Shown piece after piece: positions 34,858 to 42,415 of a stretch of 64,000 bases of DNA (positions are counted from its first letter, which is position 1; each line of letters begins with the position of its first letter). The stretch covers positions 62,001 to 126,000 of the forward strand of contig NZ_VMNI01000005.1 of assembly GCF_007625205.1 (NCBI RefSeq). Direction: 5' to 3'. The notes below the pieces were generated by a model that had not been told where the DNA came from, ran no database searches, and saw nothing but the letters and a program-made list of their open reading frames with translations. The translations under genes and the position numbers were made by a program. The DNA is from Denitromonas ohlonensis (GTDB taxonomy: Bacteria > Pseudomonadota > Gammaproteobacteria > Burkholderiales > Rhodocyclaceae).

Positions 34858-35244
34858 ATGTATCTGGCAATCAAACATATTCACATTACCTGCGTCGTGC
34901 TGAGTGGCCTGGGCTTTCTTCTGCGTGCCTGGTGGATGTTGAGTGCTTCGCCACGCTTGCAGCACCGGCTGACCCGCATCCTGCCGCATGTGATTGACAC
35001 CCTCTTGCTCAGCACGGCGATTGCCCTGTCGGTCATGATGGCGCAGTATCCATTTGTGCATGGCTGGGTGAGCGCCAAGGTGCTCGGCCTGCTGGCGTAC
35101 ATCGGTTTTGGTACCGTCGCCTTGAAGCGCGGGCGCAGCGCAGGCGTGAGGCGCGCGGCGCTAGTGGCTGCGGTGCTGACATTTGGCTGGATTGTTTCGG
35201 TAGCGCTGACCAAGTCGCCCGCCGGGATTTTCAGTGTGATCTGA
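34858..35244 (+). CDS. SirB2 family membrane protein
   Basis: A 128-residue protein with four helices. The start MYLAIKHIHITCVVLSGLGF, the RILPHVIDTLLLSTAIAL block and VSAKVLGLLAYIGFG define the SirB2 (invasion regulator-like) family, common in proteobacteria and of unknown function. Conserved His residues in helices 1 and 3 could bind heme. It lies 5 bp after nnrS, suggesting shared function in nitric-oxide or redox stress. Confidence 0.88.
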   Translation: MYLAIKHIHITCVVLSGLGFLLRAWWMLSASPRLQHRLTRILPHVIDTLLLSTAIALSVMMAQYPFVHGWVSAKVLGLLAYIGFGTVALKRGRSAGVRRAALVAAVLTFGWIVSVALTKSPAGIFSVI

Positions 35245-35254
35245 AGGGGGCTGG

Positions 35255-35797
35255 ATGAGCGAATCCTTGTTGTCGAAACCATTGGCGCCGGGGCTGGATC
35301 AGCCGCTGGAAGTGCTGACCGCCTGCCATGGCCGGATGATGTCGCAATTGCAGACGCTTGACCGGCTGGTGCGCTGGCTCCCCGAGCATGGGGCCGATGC
35401 AGACGCTTGTCGCGCGGCGACGAACGTGGTTCGCTATTTCGATACCGCCGCGGTGAATCATCATCAGGACGAAGAAGACAGTCTGTTCCCGATCCTGTTC
35501 GAGCGGGTGTCCACCGCTGGTCGGCCGCGTCTCAGGAAGCTGGTTGACTGGATTCATCAGGATCATGTCGAGATGACCGCCGCGTGGGAGAGTTTGCGAC
35601 GCCAGTTGTTGGCGATTGCGGCGGGTGAGTCGGCCGAGCTGTGTGCTGACGAGGTGGCGAATTTTGCCTCGCGCTACCACAGCCATATCGATCGGGAAGA
35701 CAACGAATTGTTTCCCTATGCCGCCCAACTGCTCACCCCGGCCGATTTGACGGCCTTGAGCGAGCAGATGGTGGCGCGTCGGCGCCTGCCGCGCTGA
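35255..35797 (+). CDS. Hemerythrin HHE domain protein
   Basis: A 180-residue four-helix protein, the third hemerythrin-type protein in 9 kb. Candidate ligands are H25 (TACHGRM), the VNHHQDEEDSLFP cluster near residue 68, WIHQDHVEM near 108, and SRYHSHIDREDNELFP near 145, a complete HHE set. The spacing is that of two-ligand helices in DUF438/HHE proteins. It lies 10 bp after the SirB2 gene, and its stop abuts that of fnr, which converges on it with no gap. Confidence 0.9.
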   Translation: MSESLLSKPLAPGLDQPLEVLTACHGRMMSQLQTLDRLVRWLPEHGADADACRAATNVVRYFDTAAVNHHQDEEDSLFPILFERVSTAGRPRLRKLVDWIHQDHVEMTAAWESLRRQLLAIAAGESAELCADEVANFASRYHSHIDREDNELFPYAAQLLTPADLTALSEQMVARRRLPR

Positions 35798-36541
35798 TCA
35801 GACGCTGGGCAGGTGGCTCAGCAGGGCCTTGAGGCCGCCGATGTTTACGATGCGGATGTGTTTTTGCTGCACCTTGATCAGACCGTTTTCCTGGAAGCGT
35901 GAAAAGGCCCGGGAGACCGTTTCAAGCTTGAGGCCCAGGTAAGAGCCAATTTCCTCGCGCGTCATGCGCAGGTGAAATTCGGCGGCCGAGAAGCCGCGCG
36001 CAGTAAAGCGTTGCGACATGTTGATCAGGAAGGCGGCCAGGCGCTCTTCGGCGCGCATCGAGCCGAGCAGCATCATCACGCCATGGACGCGCACGATTTC
36101 GCGGCTCATCACCTTGTGGAACTGGTGCTGCAGCGATTCAACCTCGCGCGACAGGGTTTCCAGATTGGCAAAGGGGATGATGCACACATCGCTGTCTTCG
36201 AGTGCGACCGCGTTGCAGGTGTGCGCATCGGTGCTGATGCCGTCGAGCCCGATAATCTCACCCGACATCTGAAAACCGGTGACCTGCTCACGACCGTCTT
36301 CGAGCAGCACATCGGTCTTGAATGAGCCGGTGCGCACGGCAAAAATGGCTTCGAAGGTGTCGCCAACGCGATACAGATGTTGGTGGCGCTTGACCTTTCG
36401 ACGTGCGCCGACCAGCCCGTCGAGCTGGTCGATGTCGCCATCACTCATGCCAAAAGGTAAGCACAGCTCCTGCAGGTTGCATTGCGAACAGGCGGTCTTC
36501 AGCCCTTCAGCAGTAATTGGCACAACGGCCCGTTGAGGCAT
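35798..36541 (-). CDS. fnr: Oxygen-sensing regulator FNR/ANR
   Basis: A 247-residue regulator with four iron-sulfur ligands in place: C18, C21 and C27 (CSQCNLQELC) and C109 (HTCNAV). It therefore carries an oxygen-labile 4Fe-4S cluster, unlike the DNR-type protein nearby. The helix-turn-helix contains GSYLGLKLETVSRAFSRF with the FNR recognition residues E-x-x-S-R. ATG 36541 is preceded by AAGGAG at 11 bp and AGGTT nearer. It should activate the boxes seen at ccoN, the small RNA, phaC and the hemerythrin operon. A box upstream may autoregulate it. Confidence 0.96.
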   Translation of the reverse strand: MPQRAVVPITAEGLKTACSQCNLQELCLPFGMSDGDIDQLDGLVGARRKVKRHQHLYRVGDTFEAIFAVRTGSFKTDVLLEDGREQVTGFQMSGEIIGLDGISTDAHTCNAVALEDSDVCIIPFANLETLSREVESLQHQFHKVMSREIVRVHGVMMLLGSMRAEERLAAFLINMSQRFTARGFSAAEFHLRMTREEIGSYLGLKLETVSRAFSRFQENGLIKVQQKHIRIVNIGGLKALLSHLPSV

Positions 36542-36587
36542 AACCTGCGTTCTCCTTGATTCGTTTTTTTGCGCTGCTTTGGGGCGT

Positions 36588-36601
36588 TTGATCCACGTCA
36601 A
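36588..36601. promoter_or_regulatory. ANR/FNR box between fnr and hemN
   Basis: TTGATCCACGTCAA, 13 of 14 bases identical to the small-RNA box. It lies 46 bp before the fnr start and 54 bp before hemN. Neither direction shows a -10 with the standard spacing; TAATAC (36636-36641) would put the box near -53 for hemN. Repression of fnr or activation of hemN are both possible. Confidence 0.75.
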
Positions 36602-36655
36602 CCCGCTTGGTTCGGCTTTTTGAGATCGTGACTGCTAATACGTTAAAGCCAGATT

Positions 36656-38047
36656 ATGGATAACCAGAAAGAACTCGTTTTCGACCCGCAACTGATCCGC
36701 CGATTCGACGTCAATGGCCCGCGGTACACTTCGTACCCGACGGCAGACCGTTTCGTCGAGGCGTTTAATGCTGATGCATTGGAGAGTTGGTTGGGGCAGC
36801 GCACCGTCGGCGGATTTGGCCGACCGCTGTCATTATACTTCCACATCCCCTTCTGCAACACGATCTGCTACTACTGCGCCTGCAACAAGATCATCACCAA
36901 GGATCACGGGCGGTCAGAAAAGTACCTCAAATACCTGGCCAAGGAAGTCGCCATGCAGGCGGCAAGCCTTGATGGCGGGCGAAACGTCATTCAGTTGCAT
37001 CTTGGCGGTGGTACGCCAACCTTCTTGTCTCACGACGAAATGCGCCAGTTGATGGCCACGGTGCGCGAGCACTTCACGCTGCTGCCTGATGGAGAATATT
37101 CCATTGAGGTCGATCCACGCAAAGTAGATTTCGAAACCGTGGCGCTGTTGGCTGAGCTCGGCTTCAATCGCATGAGCATTGGCGTGCAGGATTTCAACAT
37201 CGACGTGCAGCGCGCGGTCAATCGCGTGCAGAGCTACGAAGAGACCAAACTGGTACAGGATGCCGCGCACCAGACCGGTTTCAAGTCGGTGAGCATGGAC
37301 CTGATCTACGGCCTGCCCAAGCAGAACGTGATCAGCTTCAACAATACGCTGGAGCGCGTGCTTGAGCTGTCGCCCGATCGTATTTCGCTCTACAGCTACG
37401 CGCACTTGCCGGGCCTGTTCAAGCCCCAGCGCCGTATCGAGCCCAATGACATGCCCTCGGCCGACACCAAGCTGCAGATTCTGCAGCTGGCCATTCGTCG
37501 GCTGACCGAGGCGGGCTATGTGTATATCGGCATGGACCACTTCGCCAAGCCTGATGACGAACTGGCGGTAGCGCAGCGTCAGGGGCGGCTGCATCGTAAC
37601 TTCCAGGGCTATTCGACCTACGCCGAGTGCGACCTGCTGGCCTTTGGCGTGTCAGCCATCGGCAAGGTCGGCCCGACCTACGCCCAGAACGTCAAGACGC
37701 TTGATGAGTACTACGACATCCTTGATCAGGATCGCTTGCCGGTGCTGCGCGGCATTGAGCTCACGCCGGACGACATCCTGCGCCGCTCGATCATCCAGGC
37801 GCTGATGTGCCACTTCGAGTTGTCGATCGATGCCATCGAGGTCTCCCACATGGTGGATTTCAAGCGCTACTTTGCCGACGAGATCGCCGATTTGCGCACG
37901 ATGGAGTCCGCCGGTCTGGTCAAGCTCGAAGACAAGTGGATCACCGTGCTGCCCGCCGGGCGCATGCTGGTGCGCGGTATCGCCATGGTGTTCGACCGTT
38001 ATCTGCGCTCCGACCGTGAGCGTGCCCGCTACTCGAAGGTGATTTGA
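36656..38047 (+). CDS. hemN: Oxygen-independent coproporphyrinogen III dehydrogenase
   Basis: A 463-residue radical-SAM enzyme of heme synthesis, used when oxygen is low. The cluster motif is C67-x3-C71-x2-C74-x-C76 (CNTICYYCAC), as in E. coli HemN, and includes the fourth cysteine that separates true HemN from HemW. LHLGGGTPTFLS binds SAM, and IEVDPRKVDFETVALLAELGFNRMSIGVQDF follows. The N-terminal PRYTSYPTA substrate segment is complete. It is divergent from fnr across a box, and it supplies heme for the cbb3 oxidase made by the same regulon. Confidence 0.97.
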   Translation: MDNQKELVFDPQLIRRFDVNGPRYTSYPTADRFVEAFNADALESWLGQRTVGGFGRPLSLYFHIPFCNTICYYCACNKIITKDHGRSEKYLKYLAKEVAMQAASLDGGRNVIQLHLGGGTPTFLSHDEMRQLMATVREHFTLLPDGEYSIEVDPRKVDFETVALLAELGFNRMSIGVQDFNIDVQRAVNRVQSYEETKLVQDAAHQTGFKSVSMDLIYGLPKQNVISFNNTLERVLELSPDRISLYSYAHLPGLFKPQRRIEPNDMPSADTKLQILQLAIRRLTEAGYVYIGMDHFAKPDDELAVAQRQGRLHRNFQGYSTYAECDLLAFGVSAIGKVGPTYAQNVKTLDEYYDILDQDRLPVLRGIELTPDDILRRSIIQALMCHFELSIDAIEVSHMVDFKRYFADEIADLRTMESAGLVKLEDKWITVLPAGRMLVRGIAMVFDRYLRSDRERARYSKVI

Positions 38048-38084
38048 GCCGGGCGGCATTCGGTGGGTGTCAGCAAAACAGGCA

Positions 38085-38121
38085 AGGGGGCGGGCTGTGA
38101 TAGGCTCGCCCCCTGTTTTTT
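38085..38121 (+). terminator. Rho-independent terminator of hemN
   Basis: Stem AGGGGGCG/CGCCCCCT with a 14-base loop, followed by GTTTTTTG. Confidence 0.88.
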
Positions 38122-38146
38122 GTTCGCTGATTCCTTGAGCTGACAC

Positions 38147-38854
38147 ATGCCTGAAACCGGCTACATCGCTGTCTTCCTCATTGGCCTGCTTGGCGGCACG
38201 CACTGTGTCGGCATGTGCGGCGGCATCGTCAGCGCGCTGACGGTGCAGATTCCCGGCCAGGTCAAGCGACAGTGGCCGATTCATCTGGCCTACAACCTTG
38301 GCCGGATCACCACTTACGCCATGCTCGGCGCGCTGTTTGGCGCGATCGGGACCCTGGGCCTGTTGTTCGAAGACTTCCTGCCGATCCAGATGGGCCTGTA
38401 CATCATGGCCAATCTCATGCTGGTGGCCTTAGGGCTGTATCTGACCGGTTTTACCCGGCTGCTGGCGCCGCTCGAGCGGGCGGGGCAATCGCTGTGGCGG
38501 CGCGTGCAACCGCTCACGCGCCGCTTCCTGCCGGTGCGTGGTTTGCGTCAGGCCTTGCCGCTGGGTCTGTTGTGGGGCTTTTTGCCCTGCGGGCTGGTGT
38601 ATAGCGTGCTGGCCACGGCATTGGTGACCGGCTCGGCCGGCGGTGGTGCCAGCCTGATGCTTGCCTTTGGCCTGGGCACGCTGCCCAATCTGATGCTGGC
38701 CGGCATGCTGCTCAAACGGCTGCAGGGCGTGACCCGCCGGCCCTGGGTGCGGACCTTTGCCGGCGCGGTGGTGCTGGGATTTGGTGTGTTCGGCTTGCTC
38801 AATGCCTCGACGCTGGGGAGTCGGCTGTGGAATGGCGTGCTGTGCGTGACATAG
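38147..38854 (+). CDS. TauE/SafE-type membrane protein (UreH domain)
   Basis: A 235-residue protein with about six helices. The opening FLIGLLGGTHCVGMCGGIVSAL has the GTHCVGMCGG motif whose Cys pair and His could bind metal. LPLGLLWGFLPCGLVYSVLATALVTGSA repeats the Pro-Cys-Gly theme in helix 4. Such proteins often sit beside ccoS/ccoI and are suspected in copper delivery to cbb3 oxidase, but are annotated as sulfite exporters or urease accessory proteins. It is a single gene between the hemN terminator and the rhodanese. Confidence 0.83.
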   Translation: MPETGYIAVFLIGLLGGTHCVGMCGGIVSALTVQIPGQVKRQWPIHLAYNLGRITTYAMLGALFGAIGTLGLLFEDFLPIQMGLYIMANLMLVALGLYLTGFTRLLAPLERAGQSLWRRVQPLTRRFLPVRGLRQALPLGLLWGFLPCGLVYSVLATALVTGSAGGGASLMLAFGLGTLPNLMLAGMLLKRLQGVTRRPWVRTFAGAVVLGFGVFGLLNASTLGSRLWNGVLCVT

Positions 38855-38931
38855 CGCGATCCGGGAGTATCAGGCTATTCTAATGTTCTTTCGGCGCCGG
38901 GGTGGCGCCGTGGCGAATCTGGAGTCTGACA

Positions 38932-39315
38932 ATGAGCAAGTCCAGCCATGATCTGGTTGTCGAGGCCAAAAACCTTATTCAAGAAGTGAGTCTCGAGGGT
39001 GCCCGGCAATTGATTCAGGACGGCGCCGTGGTGCTTGATGTGCGCGAGCCTGAAGAGTTTTCGGCCGGGCATGTACCGGGCGCGATGAATATTCCGCGCG
39101 GCCTGCTTGAGTTCAAGCTGGCCTCGGTGCCCGAATTGAACGACCCGAATCGGCCGATCCTGGTGTATTGCAAAACCAGTGGTCGTGCGGCGCTGGCCAC
39201 CGCCGTCATGCAGGTGATGGGTGTGTCGAGCGCGGTGTCGCTGACGGGGGGCTTCGACGCCTGGGTGGGCGGCGGCCTGCCGGTGGATCAACCCGCCGCG
39301 ATCGATTTCGAATAA
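38932..39315 (+). CDS. Rhodanese-like sulfurtransferase
   Basis: A 127-residue single-domain rhodanese; the ATG at 38932 has GGAG about 9 bp upstream. VVLDVREPEEFSAGHVPGAMNIPRG is the domain entry, and the active-site loop is CKTSGR in LVYCKTSGRAAL (near residue 83), followed by GGFDAWVGGG. The Cys and basic loop are intact, so persulfide transfer is plausible. No signal peptide is visible. Its last 28 bp overlap the convergent MerR-type gene. Confidence 0.92.
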   Translation: MSKSSHDLVVEAKNLIQEVSLEGARQLIQDGAVVLDVREPEEFSAGHVPGAMNIPRGLLEFKLASVPELNDPNRPILVYCKTSGRAALATAVMQVMGVSSAVSLTGGFDAWVGGGLPVDQPAAIDFE

Positions 39316-39728
39316 GCCGCGTTTTGGTCCTCGTCCGGATGGGCGAGGGTATGCAGGATCGGGCAGGGCTGTGCCGCCGACGTGTGTTCGCAACAGCTCA
39401 CCAGCTCGGACAGCGCGCTGCGCATCGCACCCAGTTGCGCCATGCGCTCGTCGATCTGGGCGAGCTTTTCCTTGGCCAATGCGCGGGCGGCGTTGCGGTC
39501 GGTGTGCTCGTCCAGCCCCAGCAGATCGGCGATTTCATCCAGGCTGAAACCGAGTTGTTGTGCGCGGCGGATAAAGCGTAGCCGCGCGACGGCGTTCTCG
39601 CCGTAGTGGCGCACCTGTCCGTGCGTCGGCATGGGCACTGCGAGCAGGCCGCGACGCTGGTAGTAGCGGACCGTTTCGACGCCCACCCCGGCGGCCGCGG
39701 CGAGGCGGCCAATGGTCATTGATGTCAT
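39288..39728 (-). CDS. MerR-family metal-responsive regulator
   Basis: A 146-residue MerR-type regulator. The winged helix [26 protein letters not shown] is followed by [30 protein letters not shown] and a long dimer helix. The C-terminal metal loop [13 protein letters not shown] has cysteines as in MerR, but the first MerR cysteine (in the DGTHC segment of mercury regulators) is replaced here by EHTDRN. ATG 39728 has GGAG 8 bp upstream. It is divergent from copA with a mer-like promoter between. Copper or another soft metal is the probable inducer. Confidence 0.87.
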   Translation of the reverse strand: MTSMTIGRLAAAAGVGVETVRYYQRRGLLAVPMPTHGQVRHYGENAVARLRFIRRAQQLGFSLDEIADLLGLDEHTDRNAARALAKEKLAQIDERMAQLGAMRSALSELVSCCEHTSAAQPCPILHTLAHPDEDQNAAYSKSIAAG

Positions 39729-39730
39729 GC

Positions 39731-39762
39731 TTGACTCCGTACCTGACTACAGACTTTAGACT
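39731..39762 (+). promoter_or_regulatory. MerR-type promoter of copA
   Basis: TTGACT (39731-39736) and TAGACT (39757-39762) are separated by 20 bp, the overlong spacer that MerR proteins correct by twisting DNA. The spacer starts CCGTAC and holds an imperfect dyad (ACTCCGTAC against the complement of CTACAGACT, 6 of 9). TTGACTCCGTAC resembles known mer operators. Confidence 0.72.
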
Positions 39763-39790
39763 GCGCCTGTCAGACTCACAAGGTCAAATC

Positions 39791-42187
39791 ATGAACACGC
39801 AAAACCCCACCCACCCCCAGCGCCTCGACTTGCCCATCCACGGCATGACGTGCGCCGCCTGCGCCAGTCGCATCGAGCGCGTTCTCCAACGCCTGCCCGG
39901 TGTCGAGGCGCAGGTCAATCTCGCCACCGAGCGCGCCACGGTAAAGCTGACCGGCCCGGACGCCGCGGGCGCTGACGCCGTGGTGGCGGCGATTCGCCAG
40001 GCGGGTTTCGAGGTGCCGGACACGCGGCTCGAATTCGCGATCTCCGGCATGACCTGTGCCGCCTGCGCCACCCGCCTTGAAAAGGTCTTGAATCGTCTGC
40101 CCGCCGTGAGCGCGACGGTGAATTTCGCCACCGAAACCGCGCAGATTCGTTTGCCGCCGGGTGGCGTGACCGAGGCAGAGCTGATCGCTGCCGTCGACGG
40201 GGCGGGCTTTGTCGCCCACCGTCGGGGCGCGGCGGCCCGCGCAGAAGAGAAGGCGCGCAAGGCGGCCGAGTGGCGTGCGGAGCGCAAGCGCTTCCTGATC
40301 TCATTGGTGCTGACCGCGCCTTTGCTTGCCCAGATGCCAGCCATGTTCTTCGGCTCGGGCGAGCATGAATTCATTCCGCGCTGGGTGCAGTGGGTGCTGG
40401 CGACGCCGGTGCAGTTCTGGATCGGTTGGCGCTTCTATCGCGGTGCCGGCTCGGCCTTGCGCGGCGGCGGTGCGAACATGGACGTGCTCGTGGCGCTGGG
40501 CACCTCGGTGGCCTATGGCTTCAGCCTGGTCGTGACCTTGCTCGGGCGGATGGACCTGCATGTGTATTTCGAGGCCTCGGCCACGATCATTACCCTGGTA
40601 CTGATGGGCAAGCTGCTTGAGGCGAGGGCCAAGGCGCGTACCTCCGAGGCGCTCGAAGCACTGGTGCGGCTCCAGCCCCGCAGCGCCTGGGTGGCGCGCG
40701 ACGGCGTGTTGCAGGAGGTGCCGGTTGAGTCGCTGTCGCCGGGCGACCGCTTTGTGGTGCGTGCTGGCGACAGCGTGCCGGTCGACGGGGTGGTGCGTGC
40801 CGGGCAGTCGGCGCTGGATGAATCCATGCTCACTGGCGAGAGTCTGCCCGTGGCCAAGGCCGAGGGCGACACGGTGTTTGCCGCAACGGTGAACAGCGAT
40901 GGCACCTTGCATTGCGAAGCGACCGGCGTGGGTAGCGAAACCATGCTGGCGAGCATCATCCGCCTGGTTGAACAGGCGCAGGGCAGCAAAGCGCCGGTTC
41001 AGCGTCTGGCCGATCAGGTGGCCGCGGTGTTTGTGCCGGTGGTGGTGGCGATTGCCGTGCTGACGTTTTTCGGCGGCTGGTGGTGGGGCGGCTCGGTGAC
41101 CGAGGCCCTGGTCAATGCGGTCGCGGTGCTGGTGATTGCCTGTCCCTGTGCGCTTGGTCTGGCGACGCCGACGGCGATCATGGTGGGCACTGGTCTGGGA
41201 GCGAACCACGGCATTCTGGTGAAGAACGCCGAAGCCCTGGAGCGCGCGCAGAACCTGACGGTGCTGGCGGTCGACAAGACCGGCACGCTCACCGAGGGTC
41301 GCCCGGCGGTGACCGATGTGGTGCCGGCTGACGGATTTTCGCGGGACGAGGTGCTTGGCTGGGCCGCGGCGCTGGAGTCGGCCAGTGGCCATCCGCTGGC
41401 GCGGGCGATCGTCGCGGCGGCCGGCCAGGTTGCCACCGCCGAAGCGGTCGACACCGTGCCCGGGCAGGGGGTGCGCGGAACGCTGGGCGGGCGCTTGGTG
41501 TTGGTGGGGAGTCCGGTCTTCTTGCGCAATAACGGCGTGGATGTGCCGGATGGCAGCGTCGACGTCTTGGCCGCGCAGGGGCGCACGCTGGTGGCGGTGG
41601 CCGTCGATGGCCGCCTGGCGGGGGTGATCGGTGTGGCCGATCCGCTGCGCAGCAGCTCGGCGGGCGCGGTGGCGCGTTTGCAGCGCGCAGGCATCGACGT
41701 GGTGATGCTGACGGGCGACCATCCGGCGACGGCACGCGCGGTGGCCGAGGCGGTGGGGATTTCACGTTTCGAGGCCGGCGTGCTGCCGGCGGATAAGGCG
41801 AAGGCGGTGCAGGCCCTGGTGGCCAACGGCCATCGCGTCGGCATGGCGGGGGATGGCATCAATGACGCGCCCGCGCTGGCGGCGGCGGATGTGTCCTTTG
41901 CCATCGGCACTGGCGCCGATGTGGCGGTGGCGGCGGCGGACATCACCTTGATGCGGGGTGACCTGAACGGCGTAGCCGATGCGGTGGAGTTGTCGCGTGC
42001 GACGCTGGTCAAGATTCGTCAGAATCTGTTTTTTGCGTTTATCTACAACGTGCTCGGCATTCCGCTGGCCGCCTTCGGGTTCCTCAATCCGGTGGTGGCG
42101 GGGGCGGCGATGGCGCTCAGTTCGGTGTCGGTGGTGAGCAATTCGCTGCTGCTCAAGCGCTGGCGGCCGAGCAAGCCGGTTTTGTGA
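39791..42187 (+). CDS. copA: Copper-exporting P-type ATPase
   Basis: A 798-residue P1B-1 ATPase with two N-terminal heavy-metal domains: [10 protein letters not shown] near residue 20 and [10 protein letters not shown] near 90. Eight helices follow, with CPC in [15 protein letters not shown] near 456, the phosphorylation site DKTGT near 497 and [20 protein letters not shown] near 700. The late membrane motifs [11 protein letters not shown] and [15 protein letters not shown] are those of copper(I) exporters. ATG 39791 has AAGGT 7 bp upstream. It is followed by a copper chaperone gene and faces the MerR-type regulator. It is the detoxifying pump, as against the CcoI assembly pump. Confidence 0.96.
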   Translation: MNTQNPTHPQRLDLPIHGMTCAACASRIERVLQRLPGVEAQVNLATERATVKLTGPDAAGADAVVAAIRQAGFEVPDTRLEFAISGMTCAACATRLEKVLNRLPAVSATVNFATETAQIRLPPGGVTEAELIAAVDGAGFVAHRRGAAARAEEKARKAAEWRAERKRFLISLVLTAPLLAQMPAMFFGSGEHEFIPRWVQWVLATPVQFWIGWRFYRGAGSALRGGGANMDVLVALGTSVAYGFSLVVTLLGRMDLHVYFEASATIITLVLMGKLLEARAKARTSEALEALVRLQPRSAWVARDGVLQEVPVESLSPGDRFVVRAGDSVPVDGVVRAGQSALDESMLTGESLPVAKAEGDTVFAATVNSDGTLHCEATGVGSETMLASIIRLVEQAQGSKAPVQRLADQVAAVFVPVVVAIAVLTFFGGWWWGGSVTEALVNAVAVLVIACPCALGLATPTAIMVGTGLGANHGILVKNAEALERAQNLTVLAVDKTGTLTEGRPAVTDVVPADGFSRDEVLGWAAALESASGHPLARAIVAAAGQVATAEAVDTVPGQGVRGTLGGRLVLVGSPVFLRNNGVDVPDGSVDVLAAQGRTLVAVAVDGRLAGVIGVADPLRSSSAGAVARLQRAGIDVVMLTGDHPATARAVAEAVGISRFEAGVLPADKAKAVQALVANGHRVGMAGDGINDAPALAAADVSFAIGTGADVAVAAADITLMRGDLNGVADAVELSRATLVKIRQNLFFAFIYNVLGIPLAAFGFLNPVVAGAAMALSSVSVVSNSLLLKRWRPSKPVL

Positions 42188-42208
42188 ACAGACAGTCAGG
42201 AGAAAGAC

Positions 42209-42415
42209 ATGGAGCAGGTGACGATCAAGGTGGGCGGCATGAGCTGCCAGGGTTGTGTCAAAGGCGTGACCGCCGCCTTGGGGGCGGTGGCCGGCGTGGC
42301 GACGGTGAGCGTGGATCTGGGCGCGGGCGAAGCGCGTGTCGACTTCGACCCGACGCAGGTTACGCCGGCGGCGCTGAATCAGGCCGTTGAAGACGCGGGC
42401 TTTGAGGCCGGGTGA
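42209..42415 (+). CDS. copZ: Copper chaperone, heavy-metal-associated domain
   Basis: A 68-residue single HMA domain with GMSCQGC at 10-16, where both cysteines bind Cu(I), and a conserved VDFDPTQVTPAAL ending. It begins 21 bp after copA with AGGAG upstream and should ferry copper to the pump. Its last 37 bp overlap the 3' end of the convergent GGDEF-EAL gene. Confidence 0.92.
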   Translation: MEQVTIKVGGMSCQGCVKGVTAALGAVAGVATVSVDLGAGEARVDFDPTQVTPAALNQAVEDAGFEAG

